Source: Pyrrhosoma nymphula
Taxonomy: Eukaryota > Arthropoda > Insecta > Odonata > Coenagrionidae
DNA: 64,000 nt
Direction: 5' to 3'
NCBI GenBank assembly: GCA_963573305.1
Contig: OY754336.1
Span: 806,001 to 870,000, forward strand
Position numbers and translations under genes: made by a program. The notes under the pieces were generated by a model that was given only the letters and a program-made list of their open reading frames with translations, was not told the origin of the DNA and ran no database searches. This document shows, piece by piece, positions 11,591-23,093 of this stretch; positions within the stretch are counted from its first letter, which is position 1, and every line of letters starts with the position of its first letter.

Positions 11591-12572
11591 AATATATGTC
11601 CAGAACACAATAATCGTCAGAAGACTACGGTAAATAAATAATTGGTTACTTTTTTCGGCCCGAGCCGTATGATTTACTTTCACTCGTACATCCACTTGCT
11701 GAGAAACCCTCTTTCGATAGCATAAATACTGTTTTTCACAGCATATTATTTCTTTGAGCCCTAGGGGTTTGAATAAGAGGCCTATCTAAGACATTTTGAT
11801 GATACGTATCACTCGCGGATCACCAAAATATCATACCTAGAATGTGACTTGATATTCTGGTGGTAAAACGAGAGATTTTGTTTAGAGCGTAGGGATTTTA
11901 ACTCTCGGGAGATTTTGTCATACTCAGTGTTAGACCAAAAATATTCAGCTAATGAGACGTGTAAGTATTTATTCACTGTGAATAGATTGGCTTAAAGAGA
12001 AATAAGGATTCAAGGATTCTAATTTAGTATTAAGTAGTCCTCCATCATTATTGAATGCATGTAATATAATAAACAGTACCGGGACCGTTCATATAAAGAG
12101 GCTGTACTCGAGGTTCATTTTCACAGTCATATTGAAATTACTTGAGAGAAAAAAAAGACAGACACTAAGCATCGAACCTGGGAATGTTTTAAATACGCCT
12201 TTCGAGGCAGTCTTAACCACACGGCTACCGCGCCGCTTTTACAGTGGGTCACTCGTGAGCACAAATGTGAATTTCGAGAACGAAAATCACCCAAGTCGGA
12301 GGCCTCATCGTCGCGCCGCAACCGCATGAGCGCGAATAACCTTCGGTGCATTCCGATGGGGTTTTCCTCTCCCGTGTTTTACTCCGTCCCCGTGGATTCT
12401 TTCGTTCAGAAACTCATACCCCGCCATCGTCTCACGACAAGTGAAGCTAGCCCAGCAAAAAACGCAGTCCGCAGGTGGTGCCAATATTCAAAACTTTTCC
12501 GGACATGCCCCATTCTACAGTTTGTAGAATAGGGCAAAGTGGATGCACTCAGACTTTTGAAAACGATAGTAC
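11527..12572 (-). repeat. Long inverted repeat, right arm
   Basis: Reverse-complement partner of 7024-8082. Shared landmarks are the GCGTAGCCAGG segment near 11580, the tRNA-like SINE piece (12164-12241, minus strand) and CGACGATGAGGCCTCCGA on the minus strand near 12310. Homology stops at about 12572 with GATAGTAC. Confidence 0.85.
12164..12241 (-). repeat. tRNA-like SINE head in right arm
   Basis: Read on the minus strand: A-box-like GGTAGCCGTGTGGTTAAG, then GCCTCGAAAGGC, then a good B box GGTTCGATGCT. It is the inverted copy of the piece at 7359-7432. Confidence 0.45.
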
Positions 12573-15507
12573 AACGATGTTGGGAAGGCCCCATTGAACT
12601 CCACTTCATAAGCCGCCCAACCTCAAAAGGAAAATAGTCCAACCTAGCCTCTATTCCTCAGTTACGCCGCAAACTCACATTCGCTTATGTATCTGGCAGA
12701 GAAAATCAAGCTAAATGGCATGGGCGCACCTTTAGCCCGCTCCACAGGAGGGAATGGAGCCACAAAAGGCAGCAAGGCTCTATCTCTCTCAGCCTAACTG
12801 TCGACTCTATTCATATTCTGAAGCGAGAGAAGTTAGATCCAGACGTGGCCACCCTTGCGAAATTCACAGAAAAACCACAACGCTCCTAATCTCTCCAACG
12901 GCAACAAGATTCTAGCAAATTTGCAGCAAAAGCTGCACTCTACCAAATTTGTGCGGTAGTATTGGCTTGAAGCAAGTCCAATGGCAATTGAATTTTCTCA
13001 CCGCAGGCATTTCACAAAAAAGGAGATGTTTGTTGAACCAGGCAGCCTAAATCCAGGGTTCGTATCTCGCAAACTGGGGCATAAAAGGAAAATGAGTTAA
13101 ATTATTAAGTGTATTTGTAAGCATGAATTATCACATACGAGGGTTCTGACCGAAAGCTTGCGAGTATGAAGAGGACTAAAATATGACAAAATATGTATGC
13201 TTCGTAACATACTCATAATGTTTTACGTAATGCACGCTGGCGCTGTAATTTATTAATAAATATACTGAAAAATCAAACCTTTTTATAGTTACCTCCTGCA
13301 CTATTTATGGATTAGATTTCTTAAGAATCAATCAATTAATTGCTTAATAATGTAAGTTGTGCCAATAGAAATGCGAAAAATTATAATTTTATTAAAGGCT
13401 ACTTTTCACAAGGTTCAACATAATGTTATTCCACACAAAGCATAAAATGACAACCATGAATAATATTCATTCAGGCTTAAGGGAGCATAAAAAAGTACTT
13501 CTTACTGAAAGCAATTCTTTCAAAACCAACATAAAAATAGCTAAATTTTACAAATGTATAGCAAACATCACTTCAAGACTAATAGCGGTAACAATGGAAT
13601 ATATTTACACTACAATGGTCATATCCTTCACATCATTATCATCTTTTATATTTATGATAGTTCTAACAACTCTAGGTAAAAAACCTTATCCGAGCGAAAT
13701 CGATCATTTCAGCCAGTCATTTTGTTATGAAATTAACGACAACCATTCTCAGAACATCCCCGCTGCCCAAATCCAAATTTTATGATTTTTCTCTCGGTCA
13801 TGAAAGATCTGACGGGTGGCGAAAAATCTTCTGAGTGCTAAACGACAAAAATATAAATTCTAAATCAAGCAGAGCCGGGAAAATTACGTCCACCACTTGC
13901 TCTACAGAACTAGACACCGAGACAGAGAGGGGAGGAAATTGAAAAGGATGCAGGGATTACATGTGCGGGCACACTAATGAATACCGCGATGCAATATTGG
14001 CCGGGATGGGAGGGGTTGGGGAGGGCGATTAAAGGCGCAGAGGAAAAACTACTGACGCCAATAAGACCGCCCCGACTCCCCTTCAACCCATGTAAAACAG
14101 CCCAAAGGCCCCCATCCCAGCGCACACCACCTCCCCAACCTCGGAATCCGCGGATATTACATGCGTGCCTCCCACCCCCCCTCCTTGCTCCCCCGGTGCG
14201 CTAAGCCCAATCCAGTTCGCCGTCCGACCGACAAGACCTCTGCGCCACTGGCCCACACATCACCCGCATCAAACACCCCACTCCCTCCCGCACCAAGAGA
14301 GAGTGCTATATATCGCTCCCAAATCCTTCCAGCTCGGAATCCATGCACAAAAGCGCAAGGCGCCCGGAGCAAGTAGTCAGCCCACAGCCACGTCCCGAAG
14401 CCAATGCTGGGTCAGGCTGCCGTATGGGCCACCGAACACGCGCTCTTCAAATTATAATATCGCCTAGCGATATAAAGCCTGCATTGCGAAACACGGGAAG
14501 TACCACACATCGCATTACATCACATACCTATCGTTGGTTGGTTGGTTACTCGGGGAGTCGATCGAAAACTGAGGCAATTTGCGCTTTGAAGGATAGGTGC
14601 GTAAGGATAGTAGAGATTCCCCAAAAATCACAGACATAGTCGTGATTCGAACCCGGTCCCTACGGAATAGAAAGTCATTGCTCTGCTACCACAACCGCCC
14701 TATCCCTTACCTCATTGCGCAGTATCGCAAGCGTCGCGCAGCATCACATGCCTTGGATTGGATCGCATATATCCTATTAAATCGCATACCACATTGCTCT
14801 GCATACACCGCACTGAATGGCAATGCGATATATCGCACACCCCAGATGATGAATATCGATCTCGCGGGTATTGTTTTTACCATCTGCAGTCGATGTATCG
14901 CTAAATCACGCAGCCTTAATGCCGGGGCTTCTCGCCTCTCCCGCATAAACTCCAGCGGAAAGCCCTCCTGCTTCTTCCCTGACCCCACTCCCCCATACAC
15001 CCTGCCCCTCCCCCTACTATTCACGTCACCGCACCTCAAAAGCACTTAACACTCGCCCAAGCGTCCCGCTCCGGCTCCCTAAATCCACGCTTCTCCCCCT
15101 TCTCACCCTACGACGTGAAAAAGCCAGCCAGCAACGTCGGCCGTGCTTAGGGCGCACTAAAGTGCGATACACTAGTACGCGATAAAACTTCGAGAGACCC
15201 CACTTCAAGTGTGTCCGCGAAACTAAACGAGCATTTAGACTGCTACGCGTCGTCCAATTGATGCCCCGTTTGGTTATGGCTGGCGGTGAAACCACACGTT
15301 AACACGACACGCGATTTGTTTTTACCGCCCGACCCTTAAAAAAATATCGCATCACTCAAACCCCTGTAATGGGCACGAACGGCTGATAAACGCAATCACC
15401 CGGATAAGCTTCAGAATGAACTGTTTTACAGTCCCTCGCGCGAGGTTTTGGGAAACTGATGATCTTGGATAACGTAGCATATTCTAGGATAAAGAAATTA
15501 CTTGACC
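12573..15507. other. Region without recognised gene
   Basis: The first 1.3 kb is AT-rich and featureless; an open frame at 13423-13785 has no recognisable motif. From about 13900 to 15300 the sequence is GC-rich with C-rich tracts and many GCGATA/TATCGC words. A SINE-like piece lies at about 14640-14712. No gene can be supported. Confidence 0.5.
14640..14712 (-). repeat. tRNA-derived SINE-like fragment
   Basis: On the minus strand a stretch with GGTTGTGGTAGCAGAGC (D-arm-like) is followed about 30 bases later by a perfect B box within CCGGGTTCGAATCACG. The anticodon arm is poor. It reads as a SINE head that continues toward 14590. Confidence 0.45.
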
Positions 15508-15515
15508 GTCTAGAT

Positions 15516-15689
15516 CTGTGGTTCCCGACCTTTTCCAATCCCCCCTTGCCCCTGGGTATCCCATTTCCCTCGAAAGTACCCCAATCGGATGGACGCCTCG
15601 CAGTAAGTAGGGGAATATATATATGTCACACTTCCGCCATTACTCGGCTTATTATCCCAAACCACTTTTGGTTTGGTGGTTTGGCGTTG
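15516..15689. mobile_element. hAT-like MITE with 8-bp duplication
   Basis: A 174-bp segment flanked by an exact GTCTAGAT duplication (15508-15515 and 15690-15697). It starts CTGTGGTTCCCGACCTTTT, similar to the GTGGTTCCCAACC-type ends of many hAT elements. The right end is less well conserved. No coding sequence. Confidence 0.7.
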
Positions 15690-15697
15690 GTCTAGAT

Positions 15698-18141
15698 GAC
15701 TGCACACGAAAAATAAAAAAAAGATATTTCTACTAAGTTGGCACAGAAATGAGAAAATAGGTCGATTATCAATCTAAACATCGTTCTAGTATTCCAACAT
15801 TTGATTAGGTGCACGAAACAGGATCCCTTGAAGGACTTGACACAGTCGCTGACACAATCAAAATAAAAATGGACATCAAGAAAATAAATATTAATTGAAA
15901 TGATATTTTCGATTATGTTCTACCGAGCACTGTTCATTATTAATTAGAACATCCTAATGATTATCATTTCGAAATACTCATGTTAAAACATATTGTACCA
16001 TTTGCAAACGCCTAATACGTCATAGGTTATATCTTTAGCTTGGTAAATGCTCCATTCCGCTACAGGTCATCACATACTAAGATTTAAATTACTTAGTAAC
16101 TTTAGCATTTCTCTTTAAATCTATAAGTATTCTGAAATCATCTCCATACGTCCTAACTTTGGGAGTTTTTTCTTTTAAATACCTCCATTTAAGTACTTCC
16201 CTTCTTCCCCTACCACAGCTAACACTATATAGTTTTTATTTTCCTCCATTCACCTCAATGAATCATTTCTTCCTATACAAACAATCTAATCTCAAATGAT
16301 TTCCATCCACTCCCATTCCTGGGCGTTAAGGACTTGTAACTTTACTACGCCATGTTCCGAAGCAGTCTTTAACAAGACATTATTACGTTTTACAAATATA
16401 AAAGTAAGTAATGTAGATCAAAATGGTAAAATGGCCAACAGGAGAAAGCCGCTCACAGGATAAAAGTAAAAGCCGGGCCAATCAAAAGCTTCTACATGAA
16501 AGCAAAATTTAATACAACTTATATTTTGTAAAGTAAAATACATGTTAAACACCAAATTTCTCATTGCATTTAACAATAATTTTCCACTCTTCCTCTTAGT
16601 TTCTTTTCTGTATATAACCCACAAACACGAGGTCACATTCCATCGGAAAAAGGTCAAATTTCGCATGACCTCAAAACATTTTTTTCTCGAAGAAAGTTCA
16701 ATCCGATAAATTTCCACCAATGAAATTCAAACTCCAAGCTCAGGATAAAATAAAAAGTATGGCACGCACATTTCATACTTCTCCATTTGCCACCTACACA
16801 TGCCGACACTCGAGAAATTTGATGATCTGTTATGAATATGGCTTATTCGCAAACCCCTAAACAGCGATAGCTGATACCTACTGCCATAACCATCACCTTT
16901 CAGTTTTTATAAGGTCATACTACTTACATCTAATAATATTTTGGCTCTACAGTTCTTCATCGCTTAAGGGTCATCGAAGTAAAACGAGTATAAAACGGTA
17001 AAACAGATAAACGTGGCCATGTGCGTCACACCTCAGCACACCGGTTCGCTTTCGTGAAAAACGATGAGTCTCAAACCCACGAGAAGTGCGGTACCTGATC
17101 TCAACAGAAGTGGGAGACGCCATCCAAAGAAAACCTTTGGAATGAGAAAAGGCCACGTGTGGAAACTTTGAAAAGACCGGAGGCCGTTGAGAGCAAACAC
17201 GAAGGGAACCACTTCAGGTACAAAAACCGCGCCATGCATAGAAAGGGGATCTCTAGCGAGCATTATATCCGGTACCTCCGCGCGGACAGAGGCGCCATCG
17301 CTGGGCCAATCAAAGACCTTCTAACTCCTCGGGACACGCCCACCCGCTTCGAGTGAGCGGGCTTTTTCGTTCAAGGCAGAGACACCACACCACATCCCGA
17401 TCCCCTTGAATATACCATTCAAGAGAGAGGGAGAACCCTAAACAAACGAAATCTTTCCCTCCCACGAACTCCTCCCCGCGTATACATTCAACAGCCCATG
17501 GTTCACCCTCAGCCTGTCCCCCGCCCACCAACTGTCCCTCAGTCCACCACTGTCCCACGCACGCCGGCGCTGAAGGGGTCAGCTATGAATGACCCCGAGC
17601 CGGGGCGAGAAGCTCGGGAGACGAAATAGAACGTGAGTGGCACACAATGGAAGAGGAGGACAAGGGGGAAGCGATACACAGAGGGACTGGAGGACATCAT
17701 CAGGGGGAGGATGAAATGGACGGTGAGGAGAAGCTGAAAGGAGATTGTGGAGGTGGAGGAGGAAGCAAGATAGAAGAGGTTCGATATGTGTGTGTATATA
17801 TATATAAACAGGAAGAGAATCTAGAGGAAGAAAATGTGGAGGCTTACAAGGAAGGCGGGACATTAGTGTGAGGCCCCAGATTCGAGAATAAAGGAGACGA
17901 TAAAAGGTGAAGAGGCAGTGAGGAAGAACGAGGACGTTCAGCTACGAGTGATCTCAATCATGGGCCGAGGGTGACGTCCTAAAAACTCTCGTTCTTCCTT
18001 TAAGGGCTCTGTTGCAAGGATGAAGGCGACGATTTGCAAGAGAGAGAGAGGGAGAGAGGAAGGGACATTTTGCAATAAGTTTGTCGGACTCGTTACTTTC
18101 CTCGAGAGTCACAAATTGAAGCACATCTAATATCACTCACT
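15698..18141. other. Region without recognised gene
   Basis: AT-rich until about 17000, then mixed. From about 17580 to 17940 the + strand is strongly purine-rich (GAGGA, GGAGG) with a short TA repeat near 17800. A GA run lies at about 18040-18060. No gene supported. Confidence 0.5.
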
Positions 18142-18255
18142 AAAATAGCACTATGAATTCCGAAGATTCAGGCAATTAGACGTGGAATTTCAACATGATA
18201 CGGTTGAAGAGTTAAAAAGCAATTTTCCACAGTTAAATGTTTTTAAAAGACTTTA

Positions 18256-18300
18256 CTACGACCTTGGTTTCGATGTTTTACACATCATCTTCAGGTGATC
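18256..18300 (-). ncRNA. Hammerhead-ribozyme-like motif, F1 left unit
   Basis: On the minus strand: GATCAC (stem I strand), CUGAAGA core, one U, GAUG-loop-CAUC (stem II), GAAA, a tiny hairpin ACC-AA-GGU, then C (GUC site), then GUAGU, which pairs with AUCAC except at one position. This follows the CUGANGA/GAAA/NUH plan of hammerhead RNAs. The extra U before stem II is unusual and cleavage is unproven. Confidence 0.5.
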
Positions 18301-18344
18301 TTACCTGAATATTATGTGTAAAACATCGAAATCTAAGTCGTAAT
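18301..18344 (+). ncRNA. Hammerhead-ribozyme-like motif, F1 right unit
   Basis: On the plus strand: UUAC, then CUGAAUA (one change from CUGANGA), a weakened stem II ending in CAUC, GAAA, UCUAAGUC, then GUAA. UUAC and GUAA form a perfect 4-bp stem I. The change at the core G would probably inactivate it. Confidence 0.4.
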
Positions 18345-18410
18345 AGTCATTTAAAAACTTTTAACTATGGAAAGTTGCTTCTAAGTCTTCAACCGTATCA
18401 AAATAGGACT

Positions 18411-20191
18411 GCCAAAAAAACTGAATGAACATCAACAGAAAGTACCGTTAATTCTAACTCGGAAGGTGCAATATTGCGTGTTTTTTTATATTTTCTTTGC
18501 TTTAGACTGAAAACACTGATAAACAACCTTCGTATAAGATCAACGAGCAAACATATTAGACGTCACATATAAATAGTACACAGGGAAAATACCGATGCCT
18601 CTTAACTGAAATTGCACCTAAGAAACACACACAGCAAGTACTTGTTTTTAGCAAACACTAGAGCATACAATATCTTCCCCTAATAGTGACTGAGCCCCTC
18701 TCGAAAATAGAAACAGAAACATGAATTATCAATTCAGAACGAGTCGATTTATTAAGCGCGTAAAATTGTCCGAAATTGCCAACCGTGAAATAACCCAAAA
18801 TACAGATTTACGTTCGACTTAAAATTACATATAACGTCTAGCAATGAAATGAATCCGCACGTGTTCAAAATTAAACCGCAGCATCATGCAACGCGGTAAT
18901 CCGACTATTCACTCGGTGAATACCTAACTCCTGGTGTGCAAGTAACAGTAATTAATCGTCATCAATTCGCATGCGTACCACATAAAAGATCAATACGACA
19001 TATAATGTTTCTGTGAGCCCTATTCAACAGAAATTAATAAACAGACGATTAATTTCGCCTCTAATGAAGTCATTATTAAAATCAATACCCTCCTCTTGAA
19101 GGCTGCAGAATATATTGCGTCCCAAGAGGTCACTTCCATCCGAAATTGTATCCAGCTATATTTCAAACAACGCTCAGCAGGAAAATGGGCGATAAGGGAA
19201 TTATTACCAACGTTGAAAAACCTGACTGAACAGCGAATGTCCAGGATACAAATATCAGTACACACGGCAGTTGGAAGCGAGCACGCGTGCATTCACATTT
19301 TCCTTGTCCTTCCGCGTACGGACAGATTAGTGAGCTTCATTCCACAAGCACCACACACAGATTCAGGAAAGGGGTATTACGCATACTTAAAGCCACTGGC
19401 AGCCAAGCCAACAGCAGATCCATAGAGAAAGAGCGCATATTACTGAGATTTCTCGGGACGATGACACGCTTTCACTGCTGATAGGCCTCTCTTCACAGCG
19501 GAGCTAAAAAAGCTAATGCAATTAAGCGGAGAGCTCCACACGGCTGAGAATCCACTGAAGCGCCACTCATGTCCAGCGACTAGGAAGGCAGGAGGGCGAT
19601 GTTATAGGGATCTAGTTAATGGCTGAGGACGGCGATGGAGAAGTGGTACGACAGAGGCAAAAGCGTCCTCTTCAGGCAAGCAAAAGCTCTCGACGGCCGA
19701 TGCCATTCGCTGCGAGGAATTTGCACAGCTCCGACCGGAATCCGGGGAGTAGCCGGGAAGGGAAAAAAAGAGGTATCACATTCCCACGATAAAATTGAGC
19801 CACGAAAGATTTTTCGGGGATAGAGGAGGTGGCGAACGACAAAACATGTTCGCATGCTCCTGCAAAAAGCGCGATCGGTTACATAGGTTCCTTGGAACGG
19901 GTCTCCGTTCCCATAGCAACCCCCCGGGAAGGAGGCGAAGGCGGGAGGCTTAGCGGACGTTAAGGGGGAGGTAGGGGGGGGGGAGGTTTGAGGGGAATAA
20001 AGGGAATGTGATAGCAGGAGCCTTGGAAGGAGGAGAGAGTGAGTGAAGTGGAAGTGGGGGGTGGGAGGGCGGTGGGAGCGAGGTTGAGAGGGGCATACAG
20101 GTCCAGCCTCCTACCATTAAGTTTCATGGTGCTTCAAGAGTGAAGACAAAAGACCAGAGAGCACACACATTACGGTCCATTCCACTTGAAA
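18411..20191. other. Region without recognised gene
   Basis: AT-rich to about 19500, then GC-rich; 19920-20100 is purine-rich on the + strand with G runs. Small open frames (for example 19096-19425) have no recognisable motif. Confidence 0.5.
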
Positions 20192-20293
20192 AGCACGCGT
20201 CGAATAAAACGCAGTCTTCGAAAACTTTGTGGTATTCCATCCCAACAATTTATTCAAGTGAGGAAATTTTACACAACCACATAAAAAATTATA

Positions 20294-20342
20294 CACCACC
20301 ACGACCCGGGTTTCGATGGCTGAGCGTCATCATCAGGTGATC
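20294..20342 (-). ncRNA. Hammerhead-ribozyme-like motif, F2 left arm
   Basis: On the minus strand: GAUCAC, CUGAUGA (consensus core), U, GACG-CUCAGC-CAUC (stem II with one mismatch), GAAA, ACC-CG-GGU hairpin, C (GUC site), then GUGGUG. AUCAC pairs with GUGGU for stem I. The arrangement is the same as in the opposite arm. Confidence 0.55.
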
Positions 20343-20642
20343 AAAAATATAAAGCAATCCCTTATATTCTATCAGTCAGTTAGGATAGTGGGGTGAGGGG
20401 GACGGGAATGGTCAACAAAAGAGGAAAGGATATGGGAGTTGGCGGGCAGCAAGCATTCGAACAGCTCGACATTTTAAAACGAAATGTTGACCCAGATGTT
20501 AATCTTTTAAATGAATGCTTGCTGCCCGCCAACTTCCCTATCCTTTCCTCTTTTGTTGACCATTCCCGTCCCCCCCTCACCCCACTATCCTCCCCCCCCC
20601 CCCAACTGACTGATAGTATATAAGGAATTACTTTACATTTTA

Positions 20643-20688
20643 GATCACCTGATGATGACGCTCAGCCGCCGAAACCCGGGTCGTGGTT
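20643..20688 (+). ncRNA. Hammerhead-ribozyme-like motif, F2 right arm
   Basis: On the plus strand: GAUCAC (20643-20648), CUGAUGA (20649-20655), U, GACG...CGCC (stem II, one mismatch), GAAA (20671-20674), a short hairpin, GUC (20680-20682), then GUGGUU (20683-20688). GAUCAC and GUGGUU pair over 6 bp with two G-U pairs, giving a complete three-stem hammerhead layout. The two arms each carry a different single change from an inferred CGTC strand of stem II. The bulged U before stem II departs from textbook hammerheads. Confidence 0.6.
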
Positions 20689-20751
20689 ATGTATAATTTT
20701 TTATGTGGTTTTGTAAAAGTTTCCTCACAATAATAAATTAGCACGCGTCGA

Positions 20752-21680
20752 TTTTAAGAGCAACACACGGGAGGTGGGACACGAATGTATTTTTTTTAAT
20801 AAGTCGCCGTGGATGGCCTTCGAATCGGGAGTGCGTAGCCGCGAAAGAGGTAGCGACACGACCTCACCACACAAAACTACAAACCATCTGCGTACCAATA
20901 TGAATGGCAAGTACCACCGACTTACTCACCGACTGATCACGATATCTATGACACCACAGAAAGTATTACAATAAACTTTGTCGAACAGTTCCGCACTAGG
21001 TTCTACGTATTCACTTGAAAATCTTTTTTTATAATATCTCTAGTACAGCTTTTTTTAAATCGAATGTGCATTGCGGGTATTGCCCAGGGCAAATTAGCTG
21101 AAATATATTGCATTTTTTATATTTCTTATACGGTTTTGGGAGTTCAATTGAACTCCAGTTGTTTTTTATGAGAGGAAAAAGGAATTGCAGAAATTTTCAC
21201 TAACAAAAAAGTGAAAATGCAACAATTCACCAAGATTCCCGGTGACCTAAAATCAAAATCAATCATGTAAATATTAAATCAAAAATATTATCCCCCACGC
21301 AGACTGTGAGAGCAAGGTAATGATTGAAAAGAGGAAAACGAGGTTGGTTGATGAGACAATAAGGTAAATTATAAGGCGAGAAAAGTATCACTTAACTCCA
21401 AAATTTCCAGTATAAAAAAAATTTAGCAGTATCAGGTAACTATCTACAAGCTCGCTTCATCGACTCATTCGTAGATCACCATTCTACCCGAATGACTTAA
21501 GGTGGATGATTAAAAGTAACTAGAATTAGCATAACTATTATTTTCATGAAGGGGCGGCGGGATGGAAGTTCCACTCGTTCTTTCATAGAATTTAGTCTTT
21601 TCTAGAGCGTCTAGCCAATTGGCCCAGGTAAAGACCTACTTATCAAGAGAATATGATGTTTTAAAGGCCTGCTTACACCT
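20752..21680. other. Region without recognised feature
   Basis: AT-rich sequence; no gene or repeat recognised. Confidence 0.5.
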
Positions 21681-21685
21681 TATAT

Positions 21686-23088
21686 CAGGGTGTCCGGTGA
21701 ATCTCAATTTCTTTTTTCCCTGAGTTTTCCAGGTTTTCCAGGCAAATTTTTGAATTTTCCAGGGTCATGTCGCACTTCGTTTCTTACTAATTTTTAATGA
21801 ATTTCTAATAAAATCGGCATGTTTTGCCGATTTGAAAAATACGAGAAATGTTGGTACCTACTTTGAGTTAAATAATAGAGTATACAAGGAATGTGGAGTA
21901 ATACGGGTTTCATTTCAACCAACAAATAAACAAAAACAGTTAACTGACAACAAAATTTGAGTCAGGTGCAATTTGATGACAATAAATATTAGATTCAGGA
22001 TAGTTTGATAAAGAACTTGTAAATAAAAGAAACTGGTGTGATTTTTCTCAACAAGTGCATTTCCGATTCAGCTTTTGCAACAAATTTCTCGGCATTTCAA
22101 GAAATTTGTTTCTTTTGGTTAGCAGCTCTTGAACTTTTTTCAGTACCTCTTTATTGTTCTTTTTCCCTTGAGGCCATGGTACCTTTCCTCTTCTTCGCTA
22201 AGCCTTCACTGCACTTTGCATGAGCATTTCAGAAACTGTGAATTAATTGCTTTGTGATAGGTCTAACACCCGAATCTAACGGATCTAACACCCGAAAGAA
22301 TACAATTTGAACAAAACTGTATTTTTTGGACAATACACGAATTATAATTAACTTGGGTTGACCCTGTACAGTGGGCCTGTCGACTTCGAACCCGAGGGCC
22401 GTGATTTCAACACGAAGTTACCGCAAAATGTATTTCCGCTCCTTCCAAAACATTTCTGCAAAAATTGAAACGAGAAGGGTTGAGATTATTGGGTGAGGAT
22501 TACCAATCATATAACAATGCCCAATTATCCATTTAGGTTGCCAGCCGAATGGATTTCGTATAATTTCGGGAAATTCCACTGCACATGCGCAGACGTTTAG
22601 ATTTCTCGTAAATTTGGCAACACCAAGAATTCCATGTACATATACGGCTCTTCGAACGGAATCAAGATTTCCATGCGGACTTCTGTTTCCGCTGAAGGAG
22701 ATATACAATCGCATTTTGGCATCAATTCTGATTCCATTCGTAGCGGCCATTTTAAATGGGAATTATTCCGTGTGGAATTTGCCTTGTTATGCAATTGGCC
22801 CCTGGACTGCGCAACTTACAAGCTGCGAGCGGGCGCACAGCTGCGAAAAGAGTATGAAATGAACAGGGAGCGCCAGGCTACGCTGATTACGAGCAAAGCA
22901 TAATGCAATCAAAGGCACAGGTTAAACCTCTATATCTCTGTGCCTCAATGGAAATCGTCTGCCGTGCATTTTCCAGGGTTTTTCGGAAAAATGCAAAAAT
23001 TCCCTGAGTTTTCCCTGAGTATTCCAGGACAAAATATTTCCCTGAGTTTTCCAGGTTTTCAAGGTTTTCCAGGTCGCCGGACACCTTG
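21686..23088. mobile_element. DNA transposon-like element with CAGGGTGTCCGG ends
   Basis: The left end CAGGGTGTCCGG (21686) is matched in reverse by CCGGACACCTTG (ends 23088), 11 of 12 bases. Behind both ends lie CCTGAGTTTTCCAGG-type repeats in inverse order, so the subterminal regions (about 100 bp) are also inverted. The flanks share TATAT (21681-21685 and 23089-23093), a possible 5-bp duplication. The 1.2-kb interior has no recognisable transposase, so it is probably non-autonomous. The superfamily is uncertain. Confidence 0.65.
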
Positions 23089-23093
23089 TATAT

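Larger units (their letters stand above)
18153..18399. mobile_element. Penelope-like/retrozyme foldback element F1
   Basis: A 247-bp insertion flanked by AAAATAGCACT (18142-18152) and AAAATAGGACT (18400-18410), an 11-bp duplication with one difference. It consists of a 43-bp tail (18153-18195) and two inverted units of about 100 bp (18196-18295 and 18304-18399). Each unit carries a hammerhead-like core reading outward from the centre. The tail, read on the minus strand, begins TGTTGAAATTCCAC, nearly identical to the tail of the element at 50368-50724. Structure matches Penelope-like elements, which have inverted terminal units, a short asymmetric extension and variable target duplications. 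No protein is encoded. Confidence 0.7.
20204..20739. mobile_element. Penelope-like/retrozyme foldback element F2
   Basis: A 536-bp insertion with an exact 12-bp duplication AGCACGCGTCGA (20192-20203 and 20740-20751). A 43-bp tail (20204-20246) is followed by two inverted arms of about 210-220 bp (20247 to about 20460, and about 20514 to 20739) around a ~50-bp centre. The arms match almost throughout, including GTCAACAAAAGAGGAAAGGA and GGCGGGCAGCAAGCATTC. Both outer parts hold hammerhead-like cores pointing outward. The only clear indel between the arms is a G/C run and a few bases beside it. No coding sequence. A hairpin this long would fold strongly as RNA or single-stranded DNA. Confidence 0.85.

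Noticed and set aside
13423..13785. 120-residue open frame
   Set aside because: No recognisable motif, AT-rich codon make-up typical of random sequence, and no neighbouring exon signals that I can support.
17343..17366. Bacterial-style terminator (CCCGCT hairpin followed by a T run)
   Set aside because: A single short hairpin in eukaryotic DNA with no gene upstream; chance is the simplest explanation.
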